Of a stretch of DNA of 19,949 bases, positions 8,042-14,880 are shown in pieces. The DNA is from Thermoplasmata archaeon (lineage in GTDB: Archaea > Thermoplasmatota > Thermoplasmata > Thermoplasmatales > Thermoplasmataceae). Where the stretch lies: positions 1-19,949 of the forward strand of contig JAJZKX010000007.1 of the NCBI GenBank assembly GCA_021850745.1. Reading direction: 5' to 3'. The stretch's first letter is position 1; every line of letters begins with the position of its first letter. The position numbers and the translations under genes are program-made. The notes beneath the pieces were generated by a model. It was not told the DNA's origin, did no database searches, and saw nothing but the letters and a program-made list of their open reading frames with translations.

Positions 8042-9313
8042 ATGTCAATGAACATAATCGAAAAGATACTGTCGCGGCACTCCACAGTGGAGAGCAAAGA
8101 GGTAGGTCCCGGCGACATAGTGAAGGTTACAGTGGACAAGGCAATCATGCTTGACATTGCGGGCCTTCATCCTGAGCTTCTCAGGAATCCTCCCAGGGAG
8201 GTATTTGATCCAGACAGGGTGGCCATTATCTTCGACCACTTTGTGCCTGCCCCAACCACAGAAGTGGCTGAAGGCACAGCAAAGATAAAGAAACTGGTCT
8301 CCAAATGGGGAATCAGGGATTTCTTCGGGTACGGCAGGGGAGGGATATCCCATGCCCTGGCGGCTGAAAAGGGGTGGCTCTTGCCCGGAAGGATCATTGC
8401 CAACACAGATTCACACACCATAGCAACGGGTGCATACAACTCACTAGGGCGTGGCCTGGGGATGCCGGAACTCATGCAGGTCCTTTGCACAGGGGAGACA
8501 TGGTTCATAGTGGGCAAAACAAACAGGGTAAATCTGGAAGGGGACCTTAACGCAGGCGTGGAAGCAAAGGATGTATTCCTCAAGCTTGCCAACGAGCTTG
8601 GCGATGTGCCCAATGAGAACATTGAATTCTCCGGCAGTGGAATTGCACATCTGTCGGTTGACCAGAGGGCTGTCATTTCAACCATGTGCGCTGAACTCAG
8701 TGCAGAATTTGCAGCATTTCCATATGATCCGGTGCTTGAAACATATGTTTCTGCCCGGGCTGAGTCACAATATGTTCCTGCACATCCGGATCCGGATGCA
8801 GAGTATGGCAGGGAAGTTTACGTGGAAATGAACGGGCTCGAGCCAATGGTCGCCCTTCCTGATTCAGTGGCGCGCAACGCAAGGAATGTCTATGAGATCA
8901 AGGAGACACCCATTGACCAGGCCACAATCGGATCCTGCGCAAACGGGAGGCTTTCAGACCTTGAAATCGCAGCCAGGATACTGAAGGGCAGAAAGGTCAG
9001 CAGGGATTCAAGGCTCATAGTTACGCCGTCAACCCAGGAGATTTACCTTGAGGCTGAGAGGCGCGGCTACATCCAGGCAATAATCGAGGCAGGCGGAATA
9101 GTTACAAACTCGACCTGCGGCTCGTGCTTCGGTGGGCACATGGGGTTGCTTGGCCCCGGAGAGACCGGAATCACTTCAACCACCAGGAACTTCAAGGGCA
9201 GGATGGGCTCAAGGGATGCGAAAATATACATGGCTTCATCCGCCACAGTTGCAGCTTCAGCCATAGAAGGTAAAATCGCCGATCCGCGGCCCTATCTCAG
9301 TGGGGGTGCCTGA
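8042..9313 (+). CDS. Aconitase/isopropylmalate isomerase-family hydro-lyase, large subunit
   Basis: This 423-residue protein is the [4Fe-4S]-carrying large subunit of a two-subunit hydro-lyase in the LeuC/homoaconitase/2,3-dimethylmaleate-hydratase group, which adds or removes water on hydroxy-di/tricarboxylates. Cluster ligands are C299 in ATIGSCANGRLSD, and C359 and C362 in NSTCGSCFGGHMG. Other family marks are VAIIFDHFVPAPT, IANTDSHTIATGAYNSLGRGLG, and LIVTPSTQEIYLEAE. Its length is normal for archaeal LeuC-type subunits. The cluster motif reads TCGSCFGGHMG, rather than GCGPCLGxHxG (homoaconitase/archaeal LeuC) or GCSMCLGMN (bacterial LeuC), so the substrate may not be isopropylmalate. It is translationally coupled to the small subunit through TGATG at 9311-9315. 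No other leucine biosynthesis gene is seen. DmdA-like, methylcitrate, citramalate/maleate or isopropylmalate activities are all possible. Confidence 0.9.
   Translation: MSMNIIEKILSRHSTVESKEVGPGDIVKVTVDKAIMLDIAGLHPELLRNPPREVFDPDRVAIIFDHFVPAPTTEVAEGTAKIKKLVSKWGIRDFFGYGRGGISHALAAEKGWLLPGRIIANTDSHTIATGAYNSLGRGLGMPELMQVLCTGETWFIVGKTNRVNLEGDLNAGVEAKDVFLKLANELGDVPNENIEFSGSGIAHLSVDQRAVISTMCAELSAEFAAFPYDPVLETYVSARAESQYVPAHPDPDAEYGREVYVEMNGLEPMVALPDSVARNARNVYEIKETPIDQATIGSCANGRLSDLEIAARILKGRKVSRDSRLIVTPSTQEIYLEAERRGYIQAIIEAGGIVTNSTCGSCFGGHMGLLGPGETGITSTTRNFKGRMGSRDAKIYMASSATVAASAIEGKIADPRPYLSGGA
9302..9308 (+). promoter_or_regulatory. Shine-Dalgarno of the hydro-lyase small subunit
   Basis: A GGGGGTG run within the last codons of the large-subunit gene lies four bases before the ATG at 9313. 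It fixes that start and supports coupled translation of the two subunits. Confidence 0.6.
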
Positions 9314-9819
9314 TGGGACACACATACACAGGCAGGGTCTGGGTTTTTGGCAATGACATAAACACCGATCTCATGTACCCCCACATCTGCTACACGCAGC
9401 CAGAGGAGAAGAGGCCTCTTTACACAATGTGGGCCAACCGCCCTGATTGGGCAGCAAAGGTGAAGAAAGGTGACATCCTGGTTGCAGGCCGGAACTTCGG
9501 CGTTGGTTCTTCAAGGCCGGCTGCTGCAAACCTGAAAGGCCTTGGCCTAAGTTGTGCAATTGCTGAGACGGTTAACGGGCTCTTCCTCAGAAATTCAGTG
9601 AACTTCGGGTTCCCATCCGTTTCCTGCAGGGGCATTGCTGATATGTGCACTGAAGGTGATACCATAACTGTGGATTTTGACAGTGGAACTGTCAGCAATC
9701 AGGATGGCAAGGAGCTTCATTTTGATCCACTGCCTGAATTCCTCATGGAGATAATTGATGCCGGCGGGATCATCGAAGTACTGAAAAAGAGGGGCATGCT
9801 GGAAACCACCCCTCTCTGA
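9313..9819 (+). CDS. Aconitase/isopropylmalate isomerase-family hydro-lyase, small subunit
   Basis: This 168-residue swivel-domain subunit (LeuD/DmdB-like) completes the hydro-lyase active site with the large subunit encoded just before it. It has VFGNDINTDLMYPH, the family's GDxINTDxIxP motif, then VAGRNFGVGSSRPAAANLKGLG. The Ser-Ser-Arg at 66-68 corresponds to the catalytic serine and substrate-binding arginine of aconitases. The residue after the arginine is Pro (SSRP) instead of the usual Glu (SSRE), and the loop after INTD reads HICYTQPEEK rather than the RYL-type sequences that set isopropylmalate or homoaconitate specificity. Both differences support a divergent substrate. The start overlaps the previous stop in TGATG, and there is a strong Shine-Dalgarno. 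It converges with the lyase gene, with five bases between the two stop codons. Confidence 0.9.
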   Translation: MGHTYTGRVWVFGNDINTDLMYPHICYTQPEEKRPLYTMWANRPDWAAKVKKGDILVAGRNFGVGSSRPAAANLKGLGLSCAIAETVNGLFLRNSVNFGFPSVSCRGIADMCTEGDTITVDFDSGTVSNQDGKELHFDPLPEFLMEIIDAGGIIEVLKKRGMLETTPL

Positions 9820-9824
9820 TTCTT

Positions 9825-10715
9825 TCAAAGGTTCAGTTTCAGTATTTCCTCTGTCCCAAGTATTTTCTGGAGTGATCCGAAATCAACCATATTCTCAAGA
9901 TACCCTGAAGTTGTTCCTTCTTTCATGAGTGAATCAAGCATCCTGTTTATTCCCATAAGCGCTGCCCTTATTGCTGCCCCCGGGTAGATGACAAGGTTAA
10001 ATCCCATCTCCTGGAGTTTCTTGGCAGGTGTCAAGGGGGTCCTACCGCCCTCAACCATGTTTGCCATCTTCAGCCCCTTCACTTCCCTTCCGATGAGGTG
10101 GAGATCCTCTTCTGTGCGAGGCGACTCCACGAATGCCATGTCTGCGCCGGCTTCCAGATAGCGGTTTGCCCGTTCAACGGCATCCTTAATGCCGTTAACT
10201 GCCAGGGCGTCTGTACGGGCAATAATGAGGGCATTCTTCCTGGTTTTCACCGCAGCCTTCACCTTTATTTCCATTTCATCCGGAGGGATGACTTCCTTCC
10301 CGGATAGATGCCCGCACCTCTTCGGCGAAACCTGATCCTCAATCTGAATTGCGGAAGCACCAGCTGCCTCAAATGCCCTGACCGTGAAGGCTACATTCAA
10401 CTCGTTCCCATAACCGGTATCGGCATCACATATGAGTGGAACACTGGATGCATCGCTTATCCTGGAAATCTGGCCAGTCATGCCTTCCAGGCCTACAAAG
10501 CCAAGGTCAGGCTTTCCCAGTGTTGAATATGATGTGCTTGCCCCTCCAACGTAAATAGCCTTGAATCCAGCCTTTTCAATAAGCATGGAGCTTATGGCAT
10601 CATAGGCTCCAGGTGCGATTACAATCTCCCTGCCCTGGAACATTTCCTTCAAGTTTGCTTTCATGGCTGGATGAGAGGAATAGAGGATAAACTGTTTGCC
10701 TATGCTGGATTGCAT
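9825..10715 (-). CDS. Isocitrate lyase/PEP mutase-superfamily C-C lyase (methylisocitrate/dimethylmalate lyase type)
   Basis: This enzyme folds as a TIM barrel and belongs to the lyase branch of the isocitrate lyase/PEP mutase superfamily, which cleaves 2-hydroxy-dicarboxylates or tricarboxylates to a 2-oxo acid plus a carboxylate. Counting from the distal start at 10715 (296 residues) one sees IAPGAYDAISSMLIE, the Mg-binding CDADTGYGN (96-104), IQIEDQVSPKRCGHL with catalytic C134, and IIARTDA. The KRCGH motif separates C-C lyases (isocitrate, 2-methylisocitrate, 2,3-dimethylmalate) from PEP mutases and oxaloacetate hydrolases. The likely start is the inner ATG at 10664 (MKANLKEMFQG, 279 residues), because a TATA-like GTTTATCC at 10685-10692 lies 25 bases before it. 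It sits tail to tail with the hydro-lyase, whose product is a plausible substrate. Size and motifs do not fix the substrate. Confidence 0.9.
   Translation of the reverse strand: MQSSIGKQFILYSSHPAMKANLKEMFQGREIVIAPGAYDAISSMLIEKAGFKAIYVGGASTSYSTLGKPDLGFVGLEGMTGQISRISDASSVPLICDADTGYGNELNVAFTVRAFEAAGASAIQIEDQVSPKRCGHLSGKEVIPPDEMEIKVKAAVKTRKNALIIARTDALAVNGIKDAVERANRYLEAGADMAFVESPRTEEDLHLIGREVKGLKMANMVEGGRTPLTPAKKLQEMGFNLVIYPGAAIRAALMGINRMLDSLMKEGTTSGYLENMVDFGSLQKILGTEEILKLNL
10685..10692 (-). promoter_or_regulatory. TATA-like box for the inner start of the C-C lyase
   Basis: GTTTATCC on the minus strand is centred about 25 bases before ATG 10664, fitting a leaderless mRNA. A second identical GTTTATCC lies at 10723-10730, about 11 bases before ATG 10715, too near to drive that start but usable for a transcript starting near 10700. 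Confidence 0.45.
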
Positions 10716-10938
10716 CTAATTTGGATAAACCCAAACCCTGCCTGCAATCAAGTTTCTGTCCACGGCCGGAGCAAAAATGCAACTCTACCGGACAATAGGC
10801 GCAAGATGAGGAGAGCCGCAATGCGGTATATGGGAAACAGCAGGCTAGTGAAGCACTTCAATCTGATATACTTCCTCACTGGTGAGCAGGCAGGGATAAA
10901 TTCTGCAAAATAGTCATTATATTGGAGTTGAAAACTAT

Positions 10939-11532
10939 ATGACGACTCTTTCGACCACAAAGGCAGTTGGAGGCATAGGAGCAATAATGGTTCTGCTGGT
11001 CCCTGTCCCCACCATTGGATGGATACTTGGGATTGCGGGCCTTATAATGGTCCTCATTGCAATCAAGAACCTTTCCGACCTGCTTCAGGATAAGTCAATA
11101 TTCAACAACATGCTGTATTCTGTGATTTGTGAGATAATTGCGATTGTAGTTCTGGGCGTGAGCGTGATATTTGCAATATACAGGCTCCTGGGACTTGGAA
11201 CTTTCACTGGTTCAGGATTTATTCCCGGGCCCAATGTGACCGCAGGGGACTGGATTGCATTTGCCCTCGGGTGGATTCCATTCCTGCTTGCAATATGGGT
11301 GCTTTTCATAATATCTGCAGTATTCATCAGAATAAGCCTGTCAAAAATTGATAGCGGCATTTCCATGAGATTGTTCGGCACCACTGGCCTCATATTCCTT
11401 ATAGGGGCGGTTACTACTATAATCGCAGTTGGATTCCTGCTGATCCTTGTGGCAGAAATAATGCTTGCAATTGCATTCTTCTCCATATCTGAGACTTCGG
11501 ACAAGCTCAAGGGGCCAACAATAACCAGCTAA
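10939..11532 (+). CDS. DUF996-like integral membrane protein
   Basis: This 197-residue protein has about five hydrophobic segments and few charged residues. Segments lie near residues 10-45 (a helical hairpin, with VPTIGWILGIAGLIMVLIAI), 58-85, 105-130 and 145-185. The organisation and the N-terminal glycine-rich hairpin followed by IKNLSDLLQD resemble the archaeal DUF996 family, whose function is unknown; this match is from memory of the family pattern and is not checked. ATG 10939 follows a GATAAATT stretch at 10895-10902 that could be its TATA box, with a short leader. It precedes the phosphate operon by about 270 bases and a T-rich stretch follows its stop, so it is probably a separate transcription unit. 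Confidence 0.7.
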   Translation: MTTLSTTKAVGGIGAIMVLLVPVPTIGWILGIAGLIMVLIAIKNLSDLLQDKSIFNNMLYSVICEIIAIVVLGVSVIFAIYRLLGLGTFTGSGFIPGPNVTAGDWIAFALGWIPFLLAIWVLFIISAVFIRISLSKIDSGISMRLFGTTGLIFLIGAVTTIIAVGFLLILVAEIMLAIAFFSISETSDKLKGPTITS

Positions 11533-11573
11533 GTTCGGCTGCAATGCAAACAAGCGGCCCATATATTTCCCAT

Positions 11574-11586
11574 AATTTTTCTTCTT
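11574..11586 (+). terminator. T-rich terminator after the DUF996-like gene
   Basis: A pyrimidine stretch with T5 at 11576-11580 followed by CTTCTT lies about 45 bases after the stop at 11532. It resembles an archaeal oligo-T terminator. Confidence 0.4.
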
Positions 11587-11700
11587 ATCTGCATCCTTCC
11601 GATAAACCTGTATACATCCAGAACTCAATTTAAGAGTAAAAATACAATAGTACGTGGGCAAAAATGCCAGACTGAGTCCACTCCATGAATTGGACCATAG

Positions 11701-11746
11701 AATATATAATCTGATATAGGGACTATAGGGCACATTAGTGGCACAT
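11701..11746 (+). promoter_or_regulatory. Promoter/operator candidate of the pst operon
   Basis: AATATATAAT at 11701-11710 is a good archaeal TATA candidate. Downstream is a direct repeat of GGCACAT at 11729-11735 and 11740-11746, spaced 11 bases, one helical turn. The TATA box would place transcription start near 11731, so the repeats would lie over the start, where archaeal repressors often bind. Other TATA-like stretches (CATATTTACA at 11743-11752, TTATAAAT at 11785-11792) make the exact start uncertain. Confidence 0.45.
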
Positions 11747-11801
11747 ATTTACATTGGGGTTTTTCCAAATAGCCAATGTTCATCTTATAAATGAGAACCA
11801 C

Positions 11802-13886
11802 ATGAATACACGAAATGTAATAATTGCAGTAATAGTTGCAATCATTATTGTAGCCTCAGGGGTGACAGCCTTTGAGCTGCACAACAACAGCGGGTCCTCA
11901 AAGGTCACTTTGACTGAAACAGGGTCAAGTTTGCTTTATCCTGTATTCAACCTTTGGGCGAAGAACTACACCAATGCAACCATATCGACAGCCTCGACAG
12001 GCAGTGGAACTGGAATTTCCAGCGCGATAGCCGGTACTGTGGACATAGGAGCATCAGATGCAATGATAGCAGCCCTCACTTCAAGTGCACCTTCTACAGT
12101 CCTGAACATCCCCATTCTGATCTCGTACCAGTACATTGCATACAATGTGCCTACTTTGAACAATTATACGCTCAAGTTCAATGCTAATGTCATAGCAGGC
12201 ATCTATGATGGTACGATCACAAAGTGGAACGATCCTTCCATTCTTGCCCTGAACCCAACAGTTCCTGCCGCGGATTTCCCCGACAAGACCATCATACCTG
12301 TGCACAGATCCGACGGAAGTGGAGATACGTTCATGTTCACTTCATTCCTGAGCAAGGGGAACGCAACATGGGACAAGAACGTTGGATCCGGAGTGAGCGT
12401 AACATGGCCTTCAGTTGCAGCAGCAACCACTGGCGTCGGGAACCCGGGAATAGTGCAGGCGATGAACAACACGCCTTACACCATGGGCTATATCGCAGCA
12501 ACATTCAACCAGCAGGTACATGCAGATCACTTTGGGGTAGCCCAGCTTCTTAACCAGGCAGGCAACTATGTCAACGCAACAGTATCAAATGTCACAACAG
12601 CTGTATCACAGTACCTCAGCCAGATTCCTGCAAACGGAACAATAGCGGTTCAGTATGCACCCGGTAACACATCCTATCCAATTGCAGACATGGAATATGT
12701 GATCATCAACGAAAGCCAGTCTTCAACTGCAAAGGCAACGGCCATTAAGGACTTCCTGTCATGGGTGGTCTCACCATCCGGAGGCAGCCAGAGCAAGTAC
12801 CTTGACCAGCTGAACCTCGCACCTCTGCCCTCAAATGTGGTTAGCAAGATTGTCCAGCCTCTGATCAACCAGATTCATGGGCCCGGAGGGGCGTCCTCAA
12901 ACCTGATAACCCTCAGTGAGACAGGCTCTAGCCTTCTCTACCCGGTCTTCAATACCTGGGCATCCAACTACAGCGGTGCAACAGTGATCACAGCCTCAAC
13001 GGGAAGCGGTACAGGAATTTCAAGCGCCATAGCAGGCACAGTCCAGATCGGCGCTTCTGATGCAATGATTTCCGCATTGACGTCCAGTGCACCATCCACT
13101 GTCATGAACATTCCCATTCTGATCTCGTACCAGTACATTGCATACAATGTCCCAACACTGAACAGCTACACTCTGAGGCTCAATGCCAGCGTGATAGCAG
13201 GCATCTATGACGGAACCATCACGAAGTGGAACTCCCCCACCATCGAGGCACTCAATCCCAGTGTCCCTGCGAGCGCATTTCCAGACCATACCATAATACC
13301 AGTCCACAGGTCTGACGGAAGTGGTGACACATTCATGTTCACATCCTTCCTGAGCAAGGGTAATGCCACATGGAACGACACAGTTGGTTCAGGCGTGAGT
13401 GTAACATGGCCCTCAGTTGCAGCAGCAACCACTGGAGTTGGGAATCCCGGAATCATATCCGCAATGGCGAGCACCCAGTACACAATAGGGTACATTGCAG
13501 CCACGTACCAGACACAGGTCAAGGCGGACCACTTCGGCGTTGCAACCCTCCAGAACAGGGACGGCAACTTCGTGAATGCGACAGTGGCAAACGTGACCAC
13601 AGCTGTTTCACATTACCTTAGCCAGATACCTGCAAACGGGACAATTGCGGTCCAGTTTGCGCCGGGAAGCAGTTCATACCCCATAGCTGACATGGAGTAT
13701 GTCATTGTCCAGAAGACACAGAGCAGTGCTGCAGAAGCCAGTGCACTGCAGGCATTCCTGAACTGGGTAGTCAATCCGAACGACGGAAGCGCATCAAGCT
13801 ACCTGGCACCGCTGAACCTTGTAGCCCTGCCTTCAAACGTGGTGGACAACGTCACAAAACCACTGATAAATCAAATAACTGGGTGA
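11802..13886 (+). CDS. pstS: Tandem-domain phosphate-binding protein PstS
   Basis: This is the extracellular phosphate-binding protein of the Pst ABC importer, with two complete binding domains in one chain (694 residues from ATG 11802; a TTG at 11754 would add 16 poor-quality residues). An N-terminal hydrophobic segment (VIIAVIVAIIIVASGVTA) serves as signal or membrane anchor; no lipobox cysteine is seen. Domain 1 spans about residues 35-360 and domain 2 369-694, joined by a short PGGASSNL linker. Each has ETGSSLLYPVF, TASTGSGTG (from residue 63 in domain 1) and RSDGSGDTFMFTSFL (from residues 169 and 503), matching the phosphate-contact loops of PstS. By hand count the domains are about 78% identical with no gaps. 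Several N-x-S/T sites suggest extracellular glycosylation. It leads the operon with pstC, pstA, pstB. A single-domain PstS is usual, so the fusion is notable. Confidence 0.93.
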   Translation: MNTRNVIIAVIVAIIIVASGVTAFELHNNSGSSKVTLTETGSSLLYPVFNLWAKNYTNATISTASTGSGTGISSAIAGTVDIGASDAMIAALTSSAPSTVLNIPILISYQYIAYNVPTLNNYTLKFNANVIAGIYDGTITKWNDPSILALNPTVPAADFPDKTIIPVHRSDGSGDTFMFTSFLSKGNATWDKNVGSGVSVTWPSVAAATTGVGNPGIVQAMNNTPYTMGYIAATFNQQVHADHFGVAQLLNQAGNYVNATVSNVTTAVSQYLSQIPANGTIAVQYAPGNTSYPIADMEYVIINESQSSTAKATAIKDFLSWVVSPSGGSQSKYLDQLNLAPLPSNVVSKIVQPLINQIHGPGGASSNLITLSETGSSLLYPVFNTWASNYSGATVITASTGSGTGISSAIAGTVQIGASDAMISALTSSAPSTVMNIPILISYQYIAYNVPTLNSYTLRLNASVIAGIYDGTITKWNSPTIEALNPSVPASAFPDHTIIPVHRSDGSGDTFMFTSFLSKGNATWNDTVGSGVSVTWPSVAAATTGVGNPGIISAMASTQYTIGYIAATYQTQVKADHFGVATLQNRDGNFVNATVANVTTAVSHYLSQIPANGTIAVQFAPGSSSYPIADMEYVIVQKTQSSAAEASALQAFLNWVVNPNDGSASSYLAPLNLVALPSNVVDNVTKPLINQITG
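11904..12905 (+). repeat. PstS repeat unit 1 (1002 bp)
   Basis: The first of two in-frame 1002-base units encoding the phosphate-binding domain plus linker. It aligns to 12906-13883 with a constant offset of 1002 bases from beginning to end, so no net insertions or deletions have occurred. Sequence identity is clear but interrupted, mainly at third positions. Confidence 0.9.
12906..13883 (+). repeat. PstS repeat unit 2 (978 bp, lacks linker)
   Basis: The second copy of the phosphate-binding domain, ending at the stop codon without the linker of unit 1. It shares a perfect 38-base run with unit 1 (12111-12148 against 13113-13150) and other shorter identical runs. Confidence 0.9.
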
Positions 13887-13888
13887 TC
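13881..13888 (+). promoter_or_regulatory. Shine-Dalgarno of pstC
   Basis: GGGTGATC spans the stop codon of pstS and lies eight bases before ATG 13897. It matches the archaeal 16S 3' end very well and indicates translation of pstC from the polycistronic mRNA. Confidence 0.65.
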
Positions 13889-13896
13889 TGTAAATT

Positions 13897-14880
13897 ATGG
13901 ATACCAAAAATAAATTTTTTAATTTTTTCACTTTTCTCATGTCGCTTGTACCAGCTTTAGTATTAATCACGATCCTTGCATTCGTTCTGTTTTACGCCTG
14001 GCCTTCAATAGTATTCAACGGCACAACATTCTTCACATCCTATATCTGGAACGTGGGCATTTCGTCCCGTCCGCCAGTATTGGTCAGAGGGTTTCTTGTT
14101 CCACCCAATGCGTCCTTCGGGGCCCTTCTGTTCATTGAGAGCACGCTGATTTCTTCAGCTCTGGCAATTCTCATAGCATTCCCTGTGAGTTTCCTTGTCT
14201 CCCTGGGAGTGGAGATGTATCTTCCGGCAAGGGCAAAGAGGCCGCTGGTTTCGCTCATAGAACTGTTTGCGGGAATACCAAGCGTAGTTTACGGCCTCTG
14301 GGGAATAGTAGTTCTGGAACCGCTGCTGCTCAACACCATTGAACCATGGATGAGGAGCAACATGTACTTTATTCCAGGGTTTTCAGGGGAAGTTCTCACT
14401 GGAAGCGGCATAATAGCATCAGGGTTGATACTTAGCCTCATGATTGCCCCCATCATAACATCGGTTATGGTGAACAGTTTCGACTCAGCTCCCAAAGAGA
14501 TCAAACAGGGGTTGGTATCACTGGGGGCAACAAAGTGGGAGCTTGGAAAATACCTTGCAACCAACTACTCCCGTTCATCCACTTACGGCGGGGCCCTTCT
14601 TGGCCTTGGGCGTGCCCTGGGTGAAACCATGGCAGTTCTCATGGTGGGAGGAGGCATAGTCAACGTGCTTCCCTCAAGCATTTACTCAGGCATCAACACA
14701 ATGGCGGCAGCAATAGTTGCCTATCTTGACAGCGCAATTGGCCAGGGGACGGGAATCAACCTTTCCGCCCTTGCGGAATTATCCCTGTTCCTGATGGTCA
14801 TATCCCTGGCAGTGAACCTGCTGGGCAGAAGGATTGCGGGAAGGGGAGCACTGAGGGGTGTAGAAAATGATAAACTCTGA
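13897..14880 (+). CDS. pstC: Phosphate ABC transporter permease PstC
   Basis: This 327-residue membrane permease forms the phosphate channel with PstA. About six transmembrane segments are visible, the first at residues 10-35 (FLMSLVPALVLITILAFVLFY), then an extracytoplasmic loop of about 45 residues, and the permease domain with ELFAGIPSVVYGLWGIVVL, which is typical of PstC. The ABC-coupling EAA loop reads GLVSLGATKWELGKYLATNY, followed by GLGRALGETMAVLMVGGG, the conserved PstC segment with the RALGETMA arginine and glutamate. It starts 10 bases after pstS and overlaps pstA by 14 bases (14867-14880). The first codons are very T/A-rich, perhaps to keep the ribosome-binding region unstructured. 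Confidence 0.95.
   Translation: MDTKNKFFNFFTFLMSLVPALVLITILAFVLFYAWPSIVFNGTTFFTSYIWNVGISSRPPVLVRGFLVPPNASFGALLFIESTLISSALAILIAFPVSFLVSLGVEMYLPARAKRPLVSLIELFAGIPSVVYGLWGIVVLEPLLLNTIEPWMRSNMYFIPGFSGEVLTGSGIIASGLILSLMIAPIITSVMVNSFDSAPKEIKQGLVSLGATKWELGKYLATNYSRSSTYGGALLGLGRALGETMAVLMVGGGIVNVLPSSIYSGINTMAAAIVAYLDSAIGQGTGINLSALAELSLFLMVISLAVNLLGRRIAGRGALRGVENDKL
14853..14860 (+). promoter_or_regulatory. Shine-Dalgarno of pstA
   Basis: GAGGGGTG inside the end of pstC lies six bases before ATG 14867. It supports this start, which gives a 14-base overlap, over later methionines such as the one at residue 6. Confidence 0.6.

Noticed and set aside
8167..8685. Long minus-strand frames inside the hydro-lyase gene and similar antisense frames elsewhere
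   Set aside because: They lie entirely within conserved genes and show low-complexity, Ser/Pro/Leu-rich translations typical of shadow frames.
8042..9819. Firm naming as leuC and leuD
   Set aside because: The motifs differ from proven isopropylmalate isomerases, and no other leucine gene is adjacent.
9825..10715. Naming as PEP phosphonomutase or carboxyphosphonoenolpyruvate phosphonomutase
   Set aside because: The KRCGH motif is that of the C-C lyase branch, and no phosphonate gene is nearby.
10671..10913. 80-codon open frame on the + strand across the start of the lyase gene and the following spacer
   Set aside because: It overlaps the 5' end of a well-supported gene on the other strand and has no recognisable domain. 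An inner 36-codon piece from 10806 is too short to judge.
11657..11695. Small hairpins GGCA-AAAA-TGCC and GTCCA/TGGAC upstream of pst
   Set aside because: Arms are only four to five bases, with no further support as RNA structure or riboswitch.
11754..11801. Upstream TTG start for PstS, adding 16 residues
   Set aside because: The added residues precede a typical signal segment that begins at ATG 11802, and no Shine-Dalgarno supports the TTG.
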